Shown in pieces: positions 1-7,962 of a stretch of 64,000 nucleotides of DNA; positions within the stretch are counted from its first letter, which is position 1; the number at the start of each line of letters is the position of its first letter. The DNA comes from JAEUJZ01 sp964460115 (GTDB lineage Bacteria > Myxococcota_A > Polyangia > Palsa-1104 > JAEUJZ01). Location of the stretch: assembly GCA_964460115.1 (NCBI GenBank), contig CAYWPR010000024.1:10235-74234 (forward strand). The letters run 5' to 3'. The position numbers and the translations under genes were made by a program. The notes beneath the pieces are model-generated. The model searched no databases, was not told the DNA's origin, and worked only from the letters and a program-made list of their open reading frames with translations.

Positions 1-477
1 GAGCAGCACCGGATGTCCGAAGGCGCCAATGATAAGCGGCTGATTCTCTGCCAAAATTTCCGCCGCATCCGCCGCGCGCACCGGCATTTTTTCGGTGATC
101 ACGGTGAAGTGGTGGCCTTTTTCGTCCACAAGCGATCGGCTAAGCGGCGCCAGATCCTGCCAGGGCTGGCGCGGCAGGCCGCTGCCGTACACTTCATGCG
201 CGATGCTTTGGGCCGAGACCGTGTGTCCGTAATACCCAAAGACCATCTGCAAACAGGCCAGCCAACAACCGTGCGCGTCGTTGCCGCCTTTGCGTGCTGG
301 CGCATACTGCAAAGGTCCGGTCAGGCGCACCGTGCACAAATTGCTATGTCGCCTTTTGTCAAAGCCGCACACCGTTGGAGACGGCGCGTTTTTCGCGGAC
401 CCGGCGGCAGCGCTGCGGCTGAGCCAGCCGGCGGTCAAAAGAGCAGAGCTTTGCAGAAAAAAACGCCGGCGGTTCAT
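1..477 (-). CDS. C39/papain-like cysteine peptidase, partial (3' end beyond left edge)
   Basis: The reverse strand is open from an ATG at 477 to the window edge (159 codons, no stop), so the C-terminus is missing. The N-terminus (MNRRRFFLQSSALLTAGWLS) has a twin-arginine-like or Sec-type export signal. About residues 60-80 carry GCWLACLQMVFGYYG, which matches the catalytic-Cys helix of papain-like C39-type peptidases (usual form CWAA.IQMV..YYG). The visible end, IIGAFGHPVLL, matches the strand carrying the catalytic His (PIIIG..HAMVLT). Its ATG overlaps the TGA of the upstream lipoprotein gene (TCAT at 474-477 on the + strand), so translation is probably coupled. I infer an exported peptidase; substrate unknown. 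Family assignment is moderately secure from motifs alone. Confidence 0.7.
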   Translation of the reverse strand, partial: MNRRRFFLQSSALLTAGWLSRSAAAGSAKNAPSPTVCGFDKRRHSNLCTVRLTGPLQYAPARKGGNDAHGCWLACLQMVFGYYGHTVSAQSIAHEVYGSGLPRQPWQDLAPLSRSLVDEKGHHFTVITEKMPVRAADAAEILAENQPLIIGAFGHPVLL

Positions 478-1319
478 GGAAAAGGACTCTCCTGACAGAT
501 GGACAACCCCATGCTTGGGTCGATGGTGTCGTTGCATAGAAACAGTTTCAGCGGCATCGCCGTACCAGCTGCACCAATCGCTGCGATTGTATAAGCCGCT
601 TCGGCATTGGTGGTGGCATTCATGCTTAGCAAATCGCTGCCACCGCCGCTGTCCCGCAGGCTGAAGCTTGTCGGATCTTGCGCGGGGATGCTGACGTAGG
701 CTTGCCCAGCATCGGAAGTGCCGACATCGCCATAGTTAGCGGCGGACAAGAGCCGCGCATAACTAGATGTCGCGCCCGTGCCAAGCTCTAGGCCGCCCTG
801 CAGTGCTGCGGCGTGCAAAAAGTGCAGCCGCGCCATGCCGGCCTGCCGCGTGACATCGTCTTCGACCGCGACAAATTTTAGAGTTCTTAAGCTCAAAAAA
901 TAACCCATCGCCGTCAATGTGTAGTGGCGCCCTGGCAAAAGCGGTGCCACCTCCACATCGGGCAGCGACGCAAGTGAAATGGCGCAATTCGTCGCACTGC
1001 CCGGCACCGCCCGCATCGTATAAGTGGCGGGAGGCAGCGCCATATACAAGCTGGCCTTGGGGTAGCTTACCCCGATGGTGCGCATGGTGTTTTGACGAAT
1101 CAGCGGTCCGCGAAATTCAGAATCGCTCGAGCTTTTGACGCATACATCAAAAGGCGGGGCTCCGGCGACAAGGTGCGCCACGCGAACTTGGGCGTCCGCC
1201 GGGGGACCCATATCGCCGAGGTTGGCTGCATCGCTATTTTGTTCTGGCGCCGAACAACCGCCCGCCACTGGCAAAAGCAGTGCAAACAGCAAACCGGCGA
1301 AACGTGCGCTTTTTGACAT
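474..1319 (-). CDS. DUF4397-type lipoprotein
   Basis: This 281-residue protein has a lipoprotein signal peptide with lipobox VAGGC (Cys22). The body begins AQVRVAHLVAGAPPFDVCV and continues with short beta-strand segments (YPKASLYMALPPATYTMRAV, LLPGRHYTLTAMGY, ARLHFLHAAAL), the pattern of DUF4397 cell-surface domains, possibly in two copies. It probably folds as an Ig-like beta sandwich anchored to the outer membrane; its ligand is unknown. Its stop overlaps the start of the peptidase-like gene, so the two are likely co-translated. No enzymatic motif is visible. Confidence 0.75.
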   Translation of the reverse strand: MSKSARFAGLLFALLLPVAGGCSAPEQNSDAANLGDMGPPADAQVRVAHLVAGAPPFDVCVKSSSDSEFRGPLIRQNTMRTIGVSYPKASLYMALPPATYTMRAVPGSATNCAISLASLPDVEVAPLLPGRHYTLTAMGYFLSLRTLKFVAVEDDVTRQAGMARLHFLHAAALQGGLELGTGATSSYARLLSAANYGDVGTSDAGQAYVSIPAQDPTSFSLRDSGGGSDLLSMNATTNAEAAYTIAAIGAAGTAMPLKLFLCNDTIDPSMGLSICQESPFP

Positions 1320-1531
1320 GGTAGCTCCAGTGCCAAACTCGTTCTTATCGTATCAAAGCGATGGCGAGAGGGGATGCCGCAAATCACTGAAAATTAGGGC
1401 TGGGAACAAGCTTTCATGCTGCTGCAAGCCTCTATCGTTTCTAGGGGTTTTGGCGGTGGTTGCTCAAAGGGCCTAAGCTCAGGTACCCTCCAGCCTGGGA
1501 AGAAAACCGATTTCCTAAAGGAGTCCGCCGC

Positions 1532-2110
1532 ATGTCCATGCCGCAAGAAGTAGTGCCTTTTATGGGTCGAAACAAAAGCTTGTGCGTGGGGGCCGCGCTG
1601 CTTGGCCTGCTTCTATTCGTTGGCAATGCAAACGCCAAAGGGGGGGCGCCCGAAGACCTTCTCAAGGGCAAGCTGATCATCAGCGACGCTTCCTTGCCTA
1701 CGAAGTGGACCTCGCCGGGCGAGTTTGCTGCGCGCCTGAAAAAGTTGCACAAAGGCTCGCTAAATTACGATAAGAAAACCGGGAAGGTGCAAATCTACTA
1801 CGCCGCCTTCTTCGAGAAGCCGGTCAACGATCTCGAGGTCAAATTTGTCGTTTACGACATCACCAATGGCGTCGGCAGCAAGACCAAAAAGATGTCTGCC
1901 GAAGCCTTCATGAACGCGAAGGGCCAGCGGGTGCTATTTAACGCCGTCGAGCTTGACAAGGAAGACCTGGAGATGAATAAGAAATACTTATTCACCGTCG
2001 AGTACAAGAACCAGATACTGGCCAAATCGGAAATGATTTTGCGCGGTGAAGCGCCCAAATATTCCGGCAAGGTCGAGTTCACCGAGGAAGAGACCAAAAA
2101 GAAAGAATGA
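1532..2110 (+). CDS. secreted protein of unknown function, first gene of HEAT/PQQ operon
   Basis: Encodes 192 residues. The ATG at 1532 is preferred because AAAGGAG lies about 8 nt upstream. A signal peptide (hydrophobic core LCVGAALLGLLLFVG) ends at a probable cleavage site after NANA. The mature part is Lys-rich and beta-rich (VQIYYAAFFEKPVNDLEVKF, KYLFTVEYKNQIL) and ends in an acidic/basic tail. I do not recognise the family. The next gene starts 9 nt after the stop, so it leads an operon with a HEAT-repeat protein and a PQQ-like lipoprotein, suggesting a shared periplasmic or envelope role. Confidence 0.7.
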   Translation: MSMPQEVVPFMGRNKSLCVGAALLGLLLFVGNANAKGGAPEDLLKGKLIISDASLPTKWTSPGEFAARLKKLHKGSLNYDKKTGKVQIYYAAFFEKPVNDLEVKFVVYDITNGVGSKTKKMSAEAFMNAKGQRVLFNAVELDKEDLEMNKKYLFTVEYKNQILAKSEMILRGEAPKYSGKVEFTEEETKKKE

Positions 2111-2119
2111 GGAGTCAGG

Positions 2120-3010
2120 ATGCCACAACGGCCTTGGTGGAGCGCAATGACATGGGTAGGGGTGGCGGGAGTTTTGGGGGGCGAAATGCTGCTTGGCGGA
2201 GGGGCGCCGGCGCTTTTTTTCGAAGACCTTGTGGCACCGGCCTATGCCGAAGAGGCGGTCGATATTTCCGGAACGCCGAGCCGGCCGGCTAAGCGACCGT
2301 CAAACGCCGCGGTCGAAGACTCGACCGCGAGCACTTTGCAAAAACCACGCGAAGCCGAACCGCGTTCTACCGATGCGCTGCTTTTAGACTTGGCGGGTGG
2401 CATGACTCCGCCGGCGGCCAAGTTGACCCTGGATGCGCTGGCTGGCCCCAAGCTAGATGTTTCCGCGGCGCTGCGCGCTTTTTCAACGCTCGCACTTTAT
2501 ACCCACCACCGCAGTTTCGAAGTGCGCAACGCAGCGCTGGCCGCGCTTGCGGCGCTGCCTTTCGCCCCCGGCCCAAATCCGTCCACGGCGCTGTTTATCG
2601 CCGCGCTGTCCGATGAAAATGCCACGGTCCGCGCCACTGCCGCAAAGGCCCTAGGCGAAAAGCGTCAGTTCAGCGCCGAGCCGCAGCTTATTAAGCTGCT
2701 TTTGCGCCACGACCGCGCGGCCGTTTTGCCGCTTGGTCAAATCGGCGGACCGGACACTGCCCGCGCTCTGGCCGAAATGATTGGCAGCGTGCCCGATCGA
2801 ATGATTCTAGAGACGCTCGGCGCTTTGCTTTTGCGCGCCGATTTTGGTCCCGAGCCCGTGCGTCTGCAAGTGGTCAAGACCATCGGCAAAATGCCCGGAG
2901 GACAAACCCTGGACATACTTGGCGACTATCTGAAAGAAACGGCCAAAGACAAACAGCGGCCATCGCGCATCGAGGCCCAGAAGATCGTCGAACAAAGGAC
3001 TGCCAAATGA
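2120..3010 (+). CDS. exported HEAT-repeat protein
   Basis: 296 residues with an N-terminal hydrophobic export segment (about residues 8-30), a low-complexity linker, then HEAT-like helical repeats: VRNAALAALAALP, ENATVRATAAKALGE and later GPEPVRLQVVKTIGKMPG. HEAT repeats usually act as binding scaffolds, so I infer protein-protein contacts in the periplasm. The start is supported by GAGGAG 5-6 nt upstream. Its stop overlaps the ATG of the next gene (ATGA at 3007-3010), and that downstream lipoprotein also ends in HEAT-like helices, so the pair may form one assembly. Confidence 0.75.
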   Translation: MPQRPWWSAMTWVGVAGVLGGEMLLGGGAPALFFEDLVAPAYAEEAVDISGTPSRPAKRPSNAAVEDSTASTLQKPREAEPRSTDALLLDLAGGMTPPAAKLTLDALAGPKLDVSAALRAFSTLALYTHHRSFEVRNAALAALAALPFAPGPNPSTALFIAALSDENATVRATAAKALGEKRQFSAEPQLIKLLLRHDRAAVLPLGQIGGPDTARALAEMIGSVPDRMILETLGALLLRADFGPEPVRLQVVKTIGKMPGGQTLDILGDYLKETAKDKQRPSRIEAQKIVEQRTAK

Positions 3011-4977
3011 GTGCTTGCCTTTGGACTTTGCTTGCCCTTGGCCTCGTCGGTCTAGTCGGATGCGCCGAGCCGCCCTTTTCGGTGCATGCTCAGGACAACC
3101 AGCTGACTACCCTGCGACCGACGCTCGGCCGCTTGCCCAGGGCTGCCGCTGCGTCAGCCTCGGAACCTGCCTTGGCATCGGGCGATGCTCAAAGCGGCTC
3201 GGCCATGGTCTACATTCTGGCCGGCCCGGATTCGCGGGCGAAAAAAGACCAGCCGGCCGTTGAAAAGACGCTGTATGGTTTTGACCTCCAAAGTGGCCAA
3301 TTGGCCTTTGCCATTGCCTCAGACGCCCGTTCGCGCTTCGCCGTCACCAAGGGGCTGCTGGTATATCGCGAGGGCAACTCCGAGCTAGTTCTGCGCGAGC
3401 CCCATAGCGGTGCACCCCTTGGGCGCGTCAAAATTCCGACGGATGAAACTCTAGTCGGGCTCGTCGCTGACGACGGGGGCGTCTATTATGTCACTCGCAG
3501 CCAAGACGACAGGCAGGGACCCGGTCAGCGGCGTAGCCATATCACCGCGCTTTCGGCTCGCGGCGAGCCGAAATGGCGCATTTCCACAAGTGGCTCCGTC
3601 GGGGCTCCCGCTGTCAAAGGCGGACTATTGGCCTTGCCGTTTCGCTATCAGGAAGTCGTCATTTTAGACGCCCAGACCGGCAGCGAACTCACCCGCATTC
3701 GTCAAAAGGACGATCAAATCGGCTTTGTGCAGGCCGCCGAAAACGGCATCTATTACGGGGTCGGCGAAAAAGGCGTGGCCTTACTGACGGAGTCCAGCGT
3801 TCAGGCGAAAAAAGCCGACATTGCCTACGCCGAGCCGCAGCTTGGCGACCGCGCTCGCGTTGCTCTGAATTGGGATGGCTATCGTCCCGAGCAGGCCTAT
3901 TTTGGCGCTTTGGATCGCAATCGCTTGCTCTGGGAGGGGGCGCTGCAGGGCGACCACCGACTGGAATTTCGCGATCACCAGGTGATCTGGCACAGCTACC
4001 GGTTCTTTTTTAGCGTCCATACGGGGGGCGGCGCCGTGCGCTGGGCCTATGCGCACCCGCGTCAGAACCTGATGGCTTCCGAACTGACCGATAAAAACGT
4101 GCTGTTTGTTGCTCAGGACGGCGAAATCGGCGCGCTTGATCGAAATACCGGGGCTCGAATTTTTGAAAAGCGAGTGACGCTAAAACCCGGCCAGCAGGTG
4201 CTGGGGGCCACTTTCGCGGCCTCAGGTTTTGCGCCGTCCGCCGCTGCTACGCCCGCCGCCGTCGCAGCGCTGCCTTCTGTGCTTCATGAAATCATCTTTG
4301 ACAAAGACAGCAGTTTCTTATCGGTAAAACTTTTCGCCGTGCAAGCGCTGTGGAACCGGTCGGAAGGGGATGGGGCCTGGCAACGTGAGGCTACGGCAGA
4401 ACTTCTGCGAATCATTACGGCAGAGGGGCTGCCCCCGCAATTGGCGCGCGCCGCGGGCGAGACCCTTTTGAAAAGCGGCAATCGCCAAGCCGGCGAGCTT
4501 ATCGCTGCGGCCCTTGCGCAAAGCTATGACTTTCTGCAAGACCGTCGGCCGCGGGGCCTTGACATCTTGGCGCAAGTGGCGGCCGCTTTGGAAGCAACTC
4601 AGACGGTACCGGTGCTGATCGAACGTTTGCTCGACCCGAGCACGCCGCAGACGGCTCTGAAGGAAATCGTCGCGGCCCTGATTGCGCTACACCGACCTAG
4701 CGCCTTCGATTCCTCTGACGGCAAGACCGTGGCCGCGTTGCGCAATCTATTGCTGCTTTATCGAAGTGATCCGGTGTTTCGCAATGATCCGATGTCGCTT
4801 TTTCGAGCAGCGCAAGGTTTGCTACAGCTTGACGGCGCCGCCGGCCGGCGAACCGTCCAGTTCGCCGCGCTACAGCCGTCTACGCTCATGCCTTTGCGCG
4901 CCCAGTTTCGCAAATTACTCGACGACTCGGTGCCGCCGCTGACACCGATGGTTTTCGACTCCAGCAAGGCTCCCTAG
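3007..4977 (+). CDS. PQQ-like beta-propeller lipoprotein with C-terminal HEAT-like helices
   Basis: 656 residues. Lipobox LVGC (Cys19) predicts lipidation. Residues about 60-400 contain PQQ/BamB-type blades: LYGFDLQSGQLAFAI, ALSARGEPKWRISTSGSVGAPAV, VVILDAQTGSELTRI, IGALDRNTGARIFE. The segment from about 420 on is alpha-helical with HEAT-like periodicity (ALWNRSEGDGAWQREATAELLRII). I see no quinone-binding catalytic set, so a scaffold role like BamB is likelier than a dehydrogenase. It overlaps the HEAT gene at its start and the convergent OmpA gene by 4 nt at its end. A propeller plus HEAT in one lipoprotein is unusual. Confidence 0.75.
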   Translation: MSACLWTLLALGLVGLVGCAEPPFSVHAQDNQLTTLRPTLGRLPRAAAASASEPALASGDAQSGSAMVYILAGPDSRAKKDQPAVEKTLYGFDLQSGQLAFAIASDARSRFAVTKGLLVYREGNSELVLREPHSGAPLGRVKIPTDETLVGLVADDGGVYYVTRSQDDRQGPGQRRSHITALSARGEPKWRISTSGSVGAPAVKGGLLALPFRYQEVVILDAQTGSELTRIRQKDDQIGFVQAAENGIYYGVGEKGVALLTESSVQAKKADIAYAEPQLGDRARVALNWDGYRPEQAYFGALDRNRLLWEGALQGDHRLEFRDHQVIWHSYRFFFSVHTGGGAVRWAYAHPRQNLMASELTDKNVLFVAQDGEIGALDRNTGARIFEKRVTLKPGQQVLGATFAASGFAPSAAATPAAVAALPSVLHEIIFDKDSSFLSVKLFAVQALWNRSEGDGAWQREATAELLRIITAEGLPPQLARAAGETLLKSGNRQAGELIAAALAQSYDFLQDRRPRGLDILAQVAAALEATQTVPVLIERLLDPSTPQTALKEIVAALIALHRPSAFDSSDGKTVAALRNLLLLYRSDPVFRNDPMSLFRAAQGLLQLDGAAGRRTVQFAALQPSTLMPLRAQFRKLLDDSVPPLTPMVFDSSKAP

Positions 4978-7088
4978 TTAGGACCCGCGGTTCTGGCTTT
5001 GGCTTTTTTGGCCTTTTTGGCTTTTTTGGCCTTAGCTTCCTTGGTTGGAGTTTTTGGCGAAGCGGCCTTTGGGGCCGGCGCTGGCGCCGCCGGTGCGGCA
5101 CTTATCGGGGCCGGGGCCGGGGCCGCAGGTGGCGGCGGATCGATGATGCGGAAGTCGGTTCTGCGGTTGCGCGCGCGGCCCTTGGCTTTCTTGTTGTCCG
5201 CGATCGGTCGATCCGGACCATAGCCATGTGCCTCCAAACGGCTTTGGTCAATGCCGTGCGCGATGAGGTATTTCATGACGCTTTGCGCTCGACGTTCGGA
5301 AAGCGCGCGATTGCGTTCCGCCTTGCCGGTATTGTCGGTGTGCCCTTCGACCGCCACTTTCTTAATCGTCGGCGTAAGCTTCAGCGCGGTGGTCATCGCA
5401 TCAAGCACCGGGAAGCTCTTCTTTAAGACCGTGTCTTTGCTCGCGGCAAAAAAGATCGGCCGCAGTATCAAAATTTGGCCGCCCTGTATCTCGACGAGTC
5501 CCGGACAGCCGTTCTTTTTGCCATCCGCGGCGGGTGCGCCCGGCTTGTCGGGGCAGGCATCCAGCGGATCCGGAATAAAGTCGCCGTCGCGATCCGGCAA
5601 GGGACAGCCGAGCCGGGCCGAATCAGGAAACGCACCGGCGGGCACTTCTTTGCACTGATCCTGCGCATCAAAGACGCCGTCACTGTCGCTGTCCTTGTCG
5701 GGACAGCCGGGCCGGCTCGGATCCGCATTGGCACCGGCGGGCACCTCTATGCACTGATCCTGCGCATCAAAGACACCGTCGCCGTCGCGATCGCGCAGCG
5801 GACAGCCGCGCTTTTGCGGGTCGGGGTTTTGGCCCATTGCTTCGTCGATGCACTGATCCTCGTTGTCAAAGACGCCATCGCCATCGGCATCGTGCAGCGG
5901 GCAGCCGAGTTTTTGCGGGTCGGGATTTTGGCCCATCGCCTCGCGCGGGCACATATCCTGCGAATCGACGACGCTATCCCCGTCGCTGTCGCTTTCCACA
6001 ACGGGCGGACAGCCGTTGCTGCGCGGATCGGCGCTGTACACGCCTGGGGTCGTCGGACATGCATCTTCTTTGTCGAGCACTCCGTCGTGATCGCGGTCAG
6101 CAGGTTTGCTTTTGGGCATGGGCGCATAGCTCAAACGCAAAAGCGCCCGCCCGTCCGGCGTACCCGGTTCGTGCAAAAGGCCGATGCCGCCGCCGGCACT
6201 CAGTTGCAAAAGCCGCGCGATATTGTAATGAACCCCAAGCAAAAGTTCGAGGCTGGAGGTTTCCTGCCGAAAGCCGCTGCCGCCGACCACCATCGTGCTA
6301 AACAGCGCCTCGGGGCCTACCGCCAGCCGCAGTGCGGAATGGGCATAGGCAATGGCCGCGCCTAGTTGCACGGCGGAACCGACCGTATTGCTCGAATTGG
6401 GAGGCAATACGCCAATGGACTGCTCGGGCCTATACAGAAAGCCGGCGGTAAACGACCACATGACGTGGCGGGCTAGCCCGCCGAGCATGGCTTTGGGCAG
6501 AACCCGGACGCCGGTTTCGCCGACTTGCTCGGGAAATGGCGGCGGATTGCTGAACGTGTTTATGGGAATCCATAGGTCCACCCCCAGACTCAGCGCGATG
6601 GGTTCATGATAGGGCTGCCCAAACAGCCGAACCTTGACCCCCAGCCGCGGATCGCCGACGGCGGCTGTGCTGACCAGGCTGATGCCGTTGCTGCCGTCTT
6701 TGCCGCGCTCAAGCAGCGTAATCGGCAAGCTGGCGCTTACAAGCACGCGATCGAGAAAAGATCCGGCCAGATCCACATGTCCAATCAATTGATGCGCAAT
6801 TGCCGCTTCTTGCACCGTGAGGCTGCCACCAAAATCGCGCAAACCAGAGACAAGCGGGTTGTGGCCATAGTTCAGAGTGACGCCCGCTGCAAAATAACGC
6901 GTGGCGCTGTAAAAGGGATGGTCGACCAGCAAGGACCATTCGCCGGCGCTCGTCGGTTCATAGCGATTGACCTGAAAGCCGCGATTGGTGCTGGTCTGCG
7001 CGCTGGCCTGAAAGGCCGTGCAAAGCAGCGCGGCGCAAAGCGCGACGCAAAGCCGGGCGCAAACAGAGTCGAGAAGCATACGGCGCAA
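4974..7088 (-). CDS. OmpA-family outer-membrane protein with TSP3 repeats
   Basis: 704 residues. After a signal peptide (cleavage near ASAQ) comes a region of about 300 residues with alternating beta-barrel-like strands. Then follow about six Asp-rich thrombospondin type 3 repeats (DRDGDGVFDAQDQCIE style), which usually bind calcium, and an OmpA peptidoglycan-binding domain (VEGHTDNTGKAERNRALSERRAQSV). An Ala/Pro/Lys-rich tail ends the protein. The start is probably TTG at 7088, with AAGGAG 6 nt upstream; an ATG at 7079 lies 15 nt from that SD. It lies 12 nt after the DUF11 lipoprotein gene, so they form one operon. It probably links outer membrane and peptidoglycan. Confidence 0.88.
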   Translation of the reverse strand: MRRMLLDSVCARLCVALCAALLCTAFQASAQTSTNRGFQVNRYEPTSAGEWSLLVDHPFYSATRYFAAGVTLNYGHNPLVSGLRDFGGSLTVQEAAIAHQLIGHVDLAGSFLDRVLVSASLPITLLERGKDGSNGISLVSTAAVGDPRLGVKVRLFGQPYHEPIALSLGVDLWIPINTFSNPPPFPEQVGETGVRVLPKAMLGGLARHVMWSFTAGFLYRPEQSIGVLPPNSSNTVGSAVQLGAAIAYAHSALRLAVGPEALFSTMVVGGSGFRQETSSLELLLGVHYNIARLLQLSAGGGIGLLHEPGTPDGRALLRLSYAPMPKSKPADRDHDGVLDKEDACPTTPGVYSADPRSNGCPPVVESDSDGDSVVDSQDMCPREAMGQNPDPQKLGCPLHDADGDGVFDNEDQCIDEAMGQNPDPQKRGCPLRDRDGDGVFDAQDQCIEVPAGANADPSRPGCPDKDSDSDGVFDAQDQCKEVPAGAFPDSARLGCPLPDRDGDFIPDPLDACPDKPGAPAADGKKNGCPGLVEIQGGQILILRPIFFAASKDTVLKKSFPVLDAMTTALKLTPTIKKVAVEGHTDNTGKAERNRALSERRAQSVMKYLIAHGIDQSRLEAHGYGPDRPIADNKKAKGRARNRRTDFRIIDPPPPAAPAPAPISAAPAAPAPAPKAASPKTPTKEAKAKKAKKAKKAKARTAGPN
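5505..6110 (-). repeat. DNA encoding tandem thrombospondin type 3 repeats
   Basis: About six units of roughly 75-110 bp encode D.D.DGV.D..D.C..........GCP. The closest copies share runs such as GCACTGATCCTGCGCATC near 5653 and 5752 on the + strand. The repeats are coding and in frame, and could vary in number between strains by slippage or recombination. Confidence 0.75.
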
Positions 7089-7100
7089 ACGAAACTCCTT

Positions 7101-7829
7101 CTAGGACTGGCCGCGGAAGGCTTTGCTTTTGCGTGGTTGCCGGCGGTATCGCCAAAGTGCAGCTAGAAAGAGCGCGCCAAAGTTGCCAAATCCAAGCGGT
7201 GCCGTTTCTGCGGCGTAGCTACAGCCAAAGCCGCCGCCGCCGAGCACCGGCTGCTTGTAGCCTGCCGGATCGAAATTGATGTTGACCGTGGTCGTGGCGC
7301 TGTTATTGCCTAGGTCGGGATCGTCGGTGCCGGCCGTGACTTGCGCCACTGCCTGTGAAGTGCCGTCGCCGATGTCGGGAATCGCTGTAATGACGATATC
7401 AGTGGCCAGCCCGTGCGTGACCGCCGCGCGTATACAAGTGACTAGCGTCTGCTGCGTTTGACACGACCAGCCATCGCCAAACGGCGTGCCGACTAGAACC
7501 GCTCCCGCCGCAATGCTAAAGCTTACTTTCACATCGCTGGCCGCTGGAACGCTTCCTTCCGGAGAGGCGGGGCTGATGTTGCTGATCGACAAAATATAGG
7601 TGACCGGCTGCCCGCTTTTGACCGGGTTTGGCGCCGCGGTGCTTCGAATCAATAAATCGACGCTGTGATTGCTTTGGGCGTCGGGCGGCGTCAGCGACAT
7701 TTGGCTGTTGCCGGGCGCCGGGCCAAGCACCTCCGGGGCGCAGGCCGTTATGCACAGCGCTGAAAAAAGGAACCCCAATCTCAAACTGCGCTGCGAAATT
7801 TGCTCGGCGGCACGATGACTAGGACCCAT
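7101..7829 (-). CDS. DUF11-repeat lipoprotein with MYXO-CTERM-like tail
   Basis: Encodes 242 residues. I prefer the ATG at 7829, which has AGAGGA about 6 nt upstream, over longer in-frame forms. The signal peptide ends in lipobox ITAC (Cys30). The middle matches the conserved-repeat DUF11 fold: VDLLIRSTAAPNPVKSGQPV, TYILSISNISP, DDPDLGNNSATTTVNI. The C-terminus has a Gly-rich stretch with one Cys (GGGGFGCSY), a hydrophobic segment (GNFGALFLAALW) and basic RYRRQPRK, resembling MYXO-CTERM sorting tails. First gene of a two-gene operon with the OmpA/TSP3 protein. Confidence 0.72.
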   Translation of the reverse strand: MGPSHRAAEQISQRSLRLGFLFSALCITACAPEVLGPAPGNSQMSLTPPDAQSNHSVDLLIRSTAAPNPVKSGQPVTYILSISNISPASPEGSVPAASDVKVSFSIAAGAVLVGTPFGDGWSCQTQQTLVTCIRAAVTHGLATDIVITAIPDIGDGTSQAVAQVTAGTDDPDLGNNSATTTVNINFDPAGYKQPVLGGGGFGCSYAAETAPLGFGNFGALFLAALWRYRRQPRKSKAFRGQS

Positions 7830-7945
7830 AAGCATCCTCTTGCACATCCAGGCAAAAGCCTGGCGATTAGCGATTTTAGCTTGGTATTTGCCGCTCAGAC
7901 AACCCATAGAACGCCTTTGGGGCGGCGCGCCGTTTGAAAAAGAGG

Positions 7946-7954
7946 TGTTAAAGT
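7946..7954 (+). promoter_or_regulatory. extended -10-like element, 8 nt before WD40 gene ATG
   Basis: TGTTAAAGT fits TGnTAnnnT and ends 8 nt before the ATG at 7963, which has no Shine-Dalgarno in range. I infer a leaderless or near-leaderless transcript. Confidence 0.35.
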
Positions 7955-7962
7955 GACTGACT

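Noticed and set aside
13..495. + strand open frame of 160 codons at the left edge
   Set aside because: It is the shadow of the reverse-strand C39-like peptidase, which has an export signal, a catalytic-Cys motif and start/stop coupling with its neighbour.
5475..6365. Long + strand open frame of 296 codons antisense to the OmpA/TSP3 gene
   Set aside because: Its composition mirrors the Asp-rich repeats on the other strand, it lacks an SD or recognisable domain, and the reverse strand has clear OmpA and TSP3 motifs.
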